Source of the DNA: Planctomycetia bacterium
GTDB taxonomy: Bacteria > Planctomycetota > Phycisphaerae > Phycisphaerales > UBA1924
Direction: 5' to 3'
Length of the DNA: 6,574 nucleotides
Assembly (NCBI GenBank): GCA_005776545.1
Contig: SXOY01000147.1
Span: forward strand, 1 to 6,574
The notes under the pieces are model-generated. The model did no database searches. It had not been told where the DNA came from and was given only the letters and a program-made list of their open reading frames with translations. Both the position numbers and the translations under genes were made by a program. Shown here piece by piece: positions 1 to 4,831 of the stretch (positions are counted from its first letter, which is position 1; every line of letters begins with the position of its first letter).

Positions 1-1
1 C

Positions 2-2524
2 AAAACTCCGCTGGCGAAAATCGCCGCGGAACAGGATTACGGAACTGGCAGCGCGGGGATGAAGGCCTGGAGCAAGCACTTCCATTACTGGCGAATGGAT
101 TGGGATGAAACCAAGATCACTTTCTACGTTGATGGCCGCGAACTGAATTCTGTTGATCTCACTAAGACGATCAACGAGACCCCGGATAAGGCCAATCCGT
201 TTCACTCGCCGCATCACATTATTCTGAATCTCGCGATCGGTGGCACTTCCGGCGGCGATCCTGCTGGAACTGAATTTCCAAAGACGTTTGAAGTTGATTG
301 GGTGCGGGTGTACCAAAAGCCGACAGCAGAAACGGTTGCCACGGTCAAGCAGAAAACACAGCGAGAAATCGACCAGATGCGAGCGTTTTCGGGGATTCGG
401 CTGCGTCAGAATCCCGAAGGCGTAGTCATCGGCAGCGTGCAGCCTGGACCATTTGGCGGCGATGGATACAGGTCGCCCTCGGTCTGGCGAGGTGATTTTG
501 TTGTGTCTATCAACGACAAGGCGGCAGACCCTGCGAGTTTTTCTGCGCTCATGAAATCACTCAAGCCGGGAGATGACTTGAAGATTGTGTATCGTCGAGG
601 TGCAAAGGCCGACCCACTTGCCGCAGTTCCGTTGGGTGATCCGGCGGGTGTAGAAAATTCGGTAACTGTCAAACTCGAGAATGCGCTTGAGTGGATGGGA
701 ACGCTTGGTGAGGGATTGGGTGCTCGGACAATTGCAGAAGTCACTGAGGGAGAGTTTGAGAAGCAGCTTTTGACGGCTGCGGATGACCTGGCGATTCGCA
801 AAGAGCCTGGTGGAGTTGATGCGCAGCTTGCGTATTTCGCCAAGGTTCAAGATTCGATGATCGATCCAAATTCGGTTGCGGCGGTGGTGCAGGCGTTCCG
901 GCGTCCGCTGAGTCTTGATGCGGTTGAAGCTGGGATCAATTCAGATGTTCGGGCGTTCGCGGGTGCGGGCGATGATCTCGCGGCGATTGTGACTGCAGCC
1001 GGAACGCTGGTTTCAAAGACGCTTGATGTGGCGCCGTCGAGCACGAGCAGCGCTGCAACTACACGCGCAACGCGTAAGTCCGCCATTGGTTTGATTCGTG
1101 CATTGCGAGACAACGTCACGCCTTCCGGGCCTGATCTCAAAGAACAACTTGCGTTTATTCGCAATGCAGCAGCTCTTGCGACGCCTCAGAACGCCAGGTT
1201 GCCACAGGTTGCCACCGTGGTTGGCAATCTGCAAACCTTTGCTGCAGCGGCAGTTACGCCTCAGGTTGCCAGGGTGCCAGCAGATTTGAAAGAACGCGTC
1301 AACGCGGCGGCGAAAGGTGAAGTTCTGGCCGCACAGCTTGTCGGCGATCAGCTTTGGATCGTGTGCGGCCCTGGTGCCAACACCTATGACATGTCTCGCA
1401 TCGCAGCAGTCTTCGATGTTGGTGGCGATGATGTATACAACTACCCGATCATCTTTGAAGGCGACACGCAGATCATCATCGATGTTGCGGGGAATGATCG
1501 CTATGAGTCATTTGCTGATGGCGCTGGACCGGCAACTGGGTTCTTCGGCATTTCAATCATCGATGATCGCGCTGGAAACGATACGTATGTTTCCAAGTTC
1601 CAGTGCTCCATTGGCACTGGAGTCGGCGGCGTAGGTTTGCTTCTGGACCGCGCAGGTGATGACCGCTACGAAAACTCTGGACCGGGCGCAGGTTGGTCGC
1701 AAGGTGTCGGGTTCTATGGCACAGGGATCATTCTCGATTGCGCGGGAAATGACACGTACGTAGGCGAGAAACTTGCGCAGGGAATCGGAGGCCCGCGCGG
1801 GTTTGGTGTCATCATCGATGCACGTGGAACAGACAGTTACAAAGCCAACGGCCCAAGTTTCAAGAGTGTGTATGGAACTCCCGGCATTTTCGTCGGGATG
1901 AGCCAGGGCTATGGCTACGGAATCCGCGGCTACGCAAGTGGGGGAATCGGCGCGATCTATGACTTCGAAGGGGATGACACATTCGACGTCGGCGAATTCG
2001 GCCAGGGGTGCGGCTACTTCCAGGGATTGGGAATTCTCCACGATCATGCGGGGAACGACAAGTATCTTGGTCAGCGATATGCACAAGGAACTGGCGCACA
2101 TCAGGCCGCGGGGATCTTGGTCGATGATAGTGGCAACGATTCGTATTCATGTCCCGGTCCGGCGGGTCAGGCCGCCGCGTGGGATCAGACGGTTGCGATG
2201 CTCATCGATCGCGGGGGCGATGACACGTACAGCGCTGGCGGACTGGCGCAAGGTTCGGCCGCGCAACAAGCAATCGGAGTCCTCATCGATCTCGATGGAA
2301 CTGATTCATACATCGCGGGTGGACAAGCGCAAGGTCAGGGCGGCGACAACACATATCACTACGATGCGGACAAAATGTTCAGCTTCAGCGCACTCTTTGA
2401 CCTGGGCGGGAAGACTGATACGTACTCCACTAAACGAGAGAACTCGCAGCGCCAGAAGACCGGGCAAAGGAAGGATGCAACACCCGCAACCTCGGATCTC
2501 TATGGGTTGTTTGTGGACAAATAA
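2..2524 (+). CDS. GH16-end / PDZ / 27-residue-repeat protein, 5' partial
   Basis: The frame is open from the left edge, so the ATG at 59 is probably internal and the gene begins upstream. Bases 2 to about 320 encode the C-terminal part of a GH16 (laminarinase or beta-glucanase type) sandwich: an FHYWRMDWD strand, FYVDG, HHIILNLAIGG and the closing VDWVRVYQK. The ExDxxE catalytic motif of that family would lie upstream, so activity cannot be judged. Bases about 380-605 look like a PDZ domain (GVVIGSVQPG, then WRGDFVVSIND, then LKPGDDLKIVYRR). About 640-1410 is Ala-rich and probably helical. From about 1421 to 2425 come some twelve repeats of the form G-x-G-x-hydrophobic-D-x-x-G-[ND]-D-x-Y, mostly 27-28 residues apart, suggesting a solenoid, perhaps Ca-binding through the Asp/Asn turns (inference). 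The end is a short polar tail with no anchor or sorting signal recognised. An extracellular or periplasmic glycan-binding or -degrading role is likely but unproven. It appears unrelated to the flagellar genes downstream. Confidence 0.85.
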   Translation, partial: KTPLAKIAAEQDYGTGSAGMKAWSKHFHYWRMDWDETKITFYVDGRELNSVDLTKTINETPDKANPFHSPHHIILNLAIGGTSGGDPAGTEFPKTFEVDWVRVYQKPTAETVATVKQKTQREIDQMRAFSGIRLRQNPEGVVIGSVQPGPFGGDGYRSPSVWRGDFVVSINDKAADPASFSALMKSLKPGDDLKIVYRRGAKADPLAAVPLGDPAGVENSVTVKLENALEWMGTLGEGLGARTIAEVTEGEFEKQLLTAADDLAIRKEPGGVDAQLAYFAKVQDSMIDPNSVAAVVQAFRRPLSLDAVEAGINSDVRAFAGAGDDLAAIVTAAGTLVSKTLDVAPSSTSSAATTRATRKSAIGLIRALRDNVTPSGPDLKEQLAFIRNAAALATPQNARLPQVATVVGNLQTFAAAAVTPQVARVPADLKERVNAAAKGEVLAAQLVGDQLWIVCGPGANTYDMSRIAAVFDVGGDDVYNYPIIFEGDTQIIIDVAGNDRYESFADGAGPATGFFGISIIDDRAGNDTYVSKFQCSIGTGVGGVGLLLDRAGDDRYENSGPGAGWSQGVGFYGTGIILDCAGNDTYVGEKLAQGIGGPRGFGVIIDARGTDSYKANGPSFKSVYGTPGIFVGMSQGYGYGIRGYASGGIGAIYDFEGDDTFDVGEFGQGCGYFQGLGILHDHAGNDKYLGQRYAQGTGAHQAAGILVDDSGNDSYSCPGPAGQAAAWDQTVAMLIDRGGDDTYSAGGLAQGSAAQQAIGVLIDLDGTDSYIAGGQAQGQGGDNTYHYDADKMFSFSALFDLGGKTDTYSTKRENSQRQKTGQRKDATPATSDLYGLFVDK
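1421..2425 (+). repeat. Tandem 27-residue GNDxY protein repeats (about 12 units)
   Basis: Within the large partial gene, the motif-ending Tyr (Phe in one copy) has codons starting at 1436, 1502, 1586, 1667, 1757, 1838, 1982, 2063, 2144, 2228, 2309 and 2423. The intervals are 22, 28, 27, 30, 27, 48, 27, 27, 28, 27 and 38 residues. The motif reads GDDVY, GNDRY, GNDTY, GDDRY, GNDTY, GTDSY, GDDTF, GNDKY, GNDSY, GDDTY, GTDSY and a degenerate KTDTY. It is usually preceded by a hydrophobic strand and Asp (for example GILVDDSGNDSY), and later units often carry AQG a few residues after the Tyr. The conserved length of three nonapeptides recalls RTX-type calcium beta-rolls, but the GGxGxDxUx consensus is not met. 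This may be a separate solenoid family. Confidence 0.8.
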
Positions 2525-2565
2525 ACCGAACAAAATCCTGGTCGGATGCTGCTAGAAATCAACTA

Positions 2566-2594
2566 TGATCGATAGAAACGCTTTCTATCGATCA
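2566..2594. promoter_or_regulatory. Perfect 13-bp inverted repeat with 3-nt loop
   Basis: The arms TGATCGATAGAAA (2566-2578) and TTTCTATCGATCA (2582-2594) are exactly complementary around CGC. The stem is AT-rich and no T-run follows it, so it is a poor intrinsic terminator. It fits an operator for a dimeric regulator better, or an mRNA hairpin. A -10-like TATGAT (2564-2569) overlaps the left arm, but I see no convincing -35 box. A further TGATCGAT half-site lies at 2610-2617. The element sits in the only gap between the large repeat gene and the genes leading into the flagellar cluster. Function is inferred. Confidence 0.45.
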
Positions 2595-2625
2595 AAAGCA
2601 GGCGGTTCTTGATCGATTGGGTTTC

Positions 2626-3231
2626 ATGCGTCGTACATCGGTAACCATGAATTTAGATGAAGGGGCAACTGAGGTGGATAGTCCAGTACAGGTTGTCGAC
2701 AAGAAGTGTATTCATTGCGGGTACTCATCCGCTGGGCTTTCGGAGAAGTCAGTTTGCCCAGAATGTGGCCAGCCTTGGCGCGCAGGTGTTGGCGCGATAT
2801 TTCTTCAACTGCGGTACCCCAAGCTCACATTCTTGTTGGTGGCGGTGATAGTTGTTGGTGTCATTGCCCGTGGAATCTTGCTGGACTACAGCGAGCGAAG
2901 TAAGTGGCCTATATCCAGACCAAATCCAGGTGCGTGCATTGTTGCCAATTCCAACGGCAATACCCGCGCTCGCGCTGCTCAGATTGTGCAGGCGATAGAG
3001 CAATTCGAGCGCGTGAACCGAGTCTCTCCGGGAGCACTGCGACAGTTGAAGCCCACGTACATCGACAAAATTCTCCAGCCGATTTCTCCAGTGGAAAAGT
3101 GGGAATATGTTGGTGGTACTCCGCGTGGCTGGTCCCTCTATTACAAAGACCCCGACAAAATCACCTACTGGGTCGAACACGCGTACACCTCTACTTCCCG
3201 AAAATGGGAGTCCAAGGAGGATGGCTTCTGA
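2626..3231 (+). CDS. Zinc-ribbon, single-pass membrane protein of unknown function
   Basis: A protein of 201 residues from the ATG at 2626. Possible starts are TTG 2617, ATG 2626 and ATG 2647; none has a well-placed ribosome site, so the start is uncertain by ten codons. Residues 28-47 form a zinc ribbon, CIHC and CPEC separated by 12 residues. Residues about 67-86 are a strongly hydrophobic helix (LTFLLVAVIVVGVIARGILL). After it come residues resembling the soluble part of pseudopilin-like proteins: an amphipathic helix (AAQIVQAIEQFERVN), then SPGALRQLKPTYIDKILQP and a strand-rich WEYVGG...WSLYYKDPD segment. The ribbon would face the cytoplasm and the C-terminal part the periplasm if the usual orientation holds. 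Proteins with CxxCGY...CPECG ribbons and one helix are common in Planctomycetota. It is 44 nt upstream of flgB on the same strand, so co-transcription is possible, but no flagellar role is known to me. Confidence 0.8.
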   Translation: MRRTSVTMNLDEGATEVDSPVQVVDKKCIHCGYSSAGLSEKSVCPECGQPWRAGVGAIFLQLRYPKLTFLLVAVIVVGVIARGILLDYSERSKWPISRPNPGACIVANSNGNTRARAAQIVQAIEQFERVNRVSPGALRQLKPTYIDKILQPISPVEKWEYVGGTPRGWSLYYKDPDKITYWVEHAYTSTSRKWESKEDGF

Positions 3232-3275
3232 TTTGCCCGCAGAGATTGGCCCGCCATTTGCGAAGCAACCCTTTG

Positions 3276-3713
3276 ATGATCAGTGATTTGGTAAATGGTG
3301 GTTCGATCCCAGTCCTGGAAATGACCATGCGATTCGCAGGTCAGCGCCAACGCCTGATCGCCCACAATATCGCCAATGCTGAGACTCCCGACTTTCAACC
3401 TATGGATGTCTCGGTTTCCAGCTTCCAGAAGATGCTGGGAGAGGCGATCGACAAGCGGCGGCAAAGTGGACGCGAACTTTCTGGTCCCCTCTCCTGGGGG
3501 GAAACTCCTGAGATCAAGAAGAGGACGGATGGGACTCTGAAACTCCAGCCGGCAACGCCGCAGGACAACATCCTCTTCCATGATCGCAACAACCGCGATA
3601 CAGAACGGCTCATGCAGGACAACGTGGAAAACGGGCTGGTCTTCCGCATGTCATCAGAGCTTCTTCGCAGCCGGTACGACATCTTGCGTTCGGCGATTGC
3701 CCAACGTGCTTAG
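3276..3713 (+). CDS. flgB: Flagellar proximal rod protein FlgB
   Basis: FlgB is a subunit of the proximal rod, exported through the flagellar type III apparatus and placed on the MS ring and FliE. The product is 145 residues, close to the usual 130-140. Residues 16-41 hold the rod-family N-terminal signature (MTMRFAGQRQRLIAHNIANAETPDF). The C-terminal part from about residue 105 carries the matching helix (DRNNRDTERLMQDNVENG, then MSSELLRSRYDILRSAIAQR). The two terminal helices pair in the assembled rod. The frame stays open well upstream, to a GTG at 2904, but that part overlaps the zinc-ribbon gene and has no family similarity. The ATG at 3276 gives the normal spacing to the NIANAETP motif. 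No clear Shine-Dalgarno sequence precedes it; an AAGGAGG at 3214-3220 is too far away. It heads the cluster with flgC, fliE and fliF. Confidence 0.95.
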   Translation: MISDLVNGGSIPVLEMTMRFAGQRQRLIAHNIANAETPDFQPMDVSVSSFQKMLGEAIDKRRQSGRELSGPLSWGETPEIKKRTDGTLKLQPATPQDNILFHDRNNRDTERLMQDNVENGLVFRMSSELLRSRYDILRSAIAQRA

Positions 3714-3735
3714 TGCAGAATGATCGATGCCCTTT

Positions 3736-3788
3736 CCTAGTGCCTAGTGCCCAATGCCTAGTGCCTGTCTGACCTGGAGCGACTCACC
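3736..3788 (+). repeat. Heptad-repeat element, copy 1 (upstream of flgC)
   Basis: Units CCTAG, TGCCTAG, TGCCCAA, TGCCTAG and TGCCTGT run from 3736 to 3768. They are followed by a tail with GAGCGAC at 3777-3783. The same layout recurs before fliE at 4292-4341, with exactly 41 nt from the first CCTA to GAGCGAC in both copies. The element occupies most of the 87-nt flgB-flgC gap and ends 12 nt before the flgC start codon, just ahead of its ribosome site. It may be a dispersed intergenic repeat or a leader element shared by both genes. Confidence 0.75.
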
Positions 3789-3789
3789 C

Positions 3790-3794
3790 AAGGA
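3790..3794 (+). promoter_or_regulatory. Ribosome binding site of flgC
   Basis: AAGGA lies 6 nt before the ATG at 3801 and supports that start. It directly follows the heptad element, so any folding of the repeat could affect access to it (inference). Confidence 0.65.
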
Positions 3795-3800
3795 CCAACT

Positions 3801-4229
3801 ATGTACGGAATCCTCGATATCTCGGTCAGCGGCATGGTTGCTCAGCGAACGCGGCAGGCTTCAATCGCCGCCAATTATGCGAATAAGGATGTGATTCTGA
3901 ACTCCGATGGGGTCAGCGAACCCTACCGCGCCCGCAAGGTGTTCTTCGGTCCAGGCGATCCATCGGCGACAACGTCGTTTGGTAAGGCATTGGGAGTGCA
4001 TGTCGCCGAGATTGAGGAAGATCAGTCACCGACCCAGTACAAGTGGGATCCGGACAACCAGTTAGCGAACAAAGTGGGGCCGTTCACGGGATATGTTCCG
4101 CTGCCCAACGTCAATCCGGTGGTCGAACAGGTGAACATGATGGAGGCTTCGCGGGCGTATGAAGCCAATGTTGCAGCCGCGGATGCGACCAAGTCGATGA
4201 TTGCCGCTGCACTGCGTATGCTCGTCTAA
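3801..4229 (+). CDS. flgC: Flagellar proximal rod protein FlgC
   Basis: FlgC is a proximal rod subunit that assembles with FlgB and FlgF outside the MS ring after export. The product is 142 residues, the usual size. The N-terminus has the rod signature MYGILDISVSGMVAQRTRQASIAANYANKD; the normal NxANxxTT motif is altered here to NYANKDVI. Residues 98-142 carry the characteristic end: YVPLPNVNPVVEQVNMMEASRAYEANV, then KSMIAAALRMLV. The start at 3801 is supported by AAGGA at good spacing. The gene is 87 nt downstream of flgB and 128 nt upstream of fliE, with a heptad-repeat element in each gap. Identity is secure. Confidence 0.97.
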   Translation: MYGILDISVSGMVAQRTRQASIAANYANKDVILNSDGVSEPYRARKVFFGPGDPSATTSFGKALGVHVAEIEEDQSPTQYKWDPDNQLANKVGPFTGYVPLPNVNPVVEQVNMMEASRAYEANVAAADATKSMIAAALRMLV

Positions 4230-4243
4230 TATTTGGCCTCAAC

Positions 4244-4258
4244 TGGCACGAAAAGTGC
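4244..4258 (+). promoter_or_regulatory. Candidate sigma-54 (-24/-12) promoter for fliE
   Basis: TGGCACGAAAAGTGC matches the sigma-54 consensus TGGCACG-N4-TTGC with one change (GTGC for TTGC). The invariant GG and GC are kept with exactly 10 nt between them, and C precedes the site as expected. Initiation would fall near 4270, giving a leader of about 88 nt that contains the second heptad element. Sigma-54 drives flagellar genes in several phyla, which adds plausibility. The alternative is a weak 4-bp GCAC/GTGC hairpin. Nothing has been tested, and no enhancer site was identified. Confidence 0.45.
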
Positions 4259-4291
4259 GGAGGTTTGAGGGGGTTCTAGCTTTTGGTATTC

Positions 4292-4341
4292 CCTAATGCC
4301 TGATGCCTAGTGCCTAATGCCTGTACGATCGAGAGCGACAC
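4292..4341 (+). repeat. Heptad-repeat element, copy 2 (upstream of fliE)
   Basis: Units CCTAA, TGCCTGA, TGCCTAG, TGCCTAA and TGCCTGT run from 4292 to 4324, with a tail ending in GAGCGACAC at 4333-4341. It aligns without gaps to the copy before flgC over the heptads and up to GAGCGAC. It ends 16 nt before the fliE start codon. A GTG inside it at 4310 is in frame with fliE but is part of the repeat and not a likely start. Confidence 0.75.
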
Positions 4342-4357
4342 GAGAGAAGTAAAAATT

Positions 4358-4660
4358 ATGGACCCGCTTGGGTTTATCAGTGGATCACAAGGCGCGAATC
4401 GATTTGCACCTGCTCAAAGACAGCAGAGTGATGCCAATCAGCTAGGCTTCAAAGATGTTCTGCTGAAGAATCTGAACGAAGTTAATGAGCTACAGGTCGA
4501 TGCGAATCGGGCGATTGAAGATTTGCAGGCAGGCCGCCGCGATGATTTTGAAGGCGTGATTCTGGCGACACAAAAAGCAGACACGGCGTTCCGCATGCTG
4601 CAGAGCCTCCGCAACAAAGTGGTTGAGGCGTACGACGAAGTGAAACAGATCCGCGTCTGA
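4358..4660 (+). CDS. fliE: Flagellar hook-basal body protein FliE
   Basis: FliE is the small adaptor that joins the FliF MS ring and export gate to the proximal rod, and it is an early export substrate. The product is 100 residues, typical for the family. The N-terminal 25 residues are polar and variable. The conserved part has two helices: FKDVLLKNLNEVNELQVDANRAIEDLQAGRRDDFEGVILATQKAD, then AFRMLQSLRNKVVEAYDEVKQIRV, where RNKVVEAYDE is the family hallmark. The ATG at 4358 gives MDPLGF; an in-frame GTG at 4310 would translate the heptad element and is rejected. The ribosome site is weak (GAGAGAAG at 4342-4349). It may have its own promoter at 4244-4258. Confidence 0.96.
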   Translation: MDPLGFISGSQGANRFAPAQRQQSDANQLGFKDVLLKNLNEVNELQVDANRAIEDLQAGRRDDFEGVILATQKADTAFRMLQSLRNKVVEAYDEVKQIRV

Positions 4661-4820
4661 ATAACGCGACTCAGTAGCCAATACGCGCAGGTTCGGCAGG
4701 CAATCCTTGCGCCCAGCGCAAGGTTCGATTCAATTTCAAGGCGATGCACTCCATAGACCGAATACACCCAGTCGGTCACTTCGGTACTTCATCTGCGGAG
4801 CAGGTGAACTTTTCAGGCAT
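4661..4820. other. fliE-fliF intergenic leader with small hairpin
   Basis: This gap is long for a flagellar cluster. The clearest structure is a perfect 8-bp hairpin, CCTTGCGC (4705-4712), loop CCA, GCGCAAGG (4716-4723), followed by a moderately T-rich stretch rather than a true T-run. It could be a weak terminator or processing site that lowers fliF expression relative to fliE. No promoter, heptad element or credible gene was recognised here. Confidence 0.4.
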
Positions 4821-4825
4821 GGAGG
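4821..4825 (+). promoter_or_regulatory. Ribosome binding site deciding the GTG start of fliF
   Basis: GGAGG ends 6 nt before the GTG at 4832. It selects that non-ATG start over the in-frame ATG at 4883, which would leave only four residues before the first membrane helix. Confidence 0.75.
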
Positions 4826-4831
4826 CCACAC

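Noticed and set aside
1553..2101. 182-codon frame on the minus strand
   Set aside because: It is the complement of the Asp/Gly-rich repeat array, whose regular codons keep the opposite strand free of stops; no recognisable domain or ribosome site.
2539..2553. Sigma-54-like TGGTCGGATGCTGCT before the zinc-ribbon gene
   Set aside because: The GG and GC are 9 nt apart rather than 10 and the core is otherwise poor.
2566..2594. Inverted repeat as a rho-independent terminator
   Set aside because: The stem is AT-rich and is followed by A residues rather than a T-run on either reading strand.
2904..3275. In-frame upstream extension of flgB from a GTG
   Set aside because: It overlaps the well-supported zinc-ribbon gene in another frame, has no rod-protein similarity, and would make FlgB almost twice its normal length.
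4310..4357. GTG start adding 16 residues to FliE
   Set aside because: The added codons are the heptad element and its tail, while the ATG at 4358 gives a normal FliE length.
4719..4735. tRNA-like T-loop GGTTCGATTC; a similar one at 3300-3315
   Set aside because: The flanking bases do not form a T-stem, and no D-arm, anticodon arm or acceptor stem can be drawn; the second lies inside flgB.
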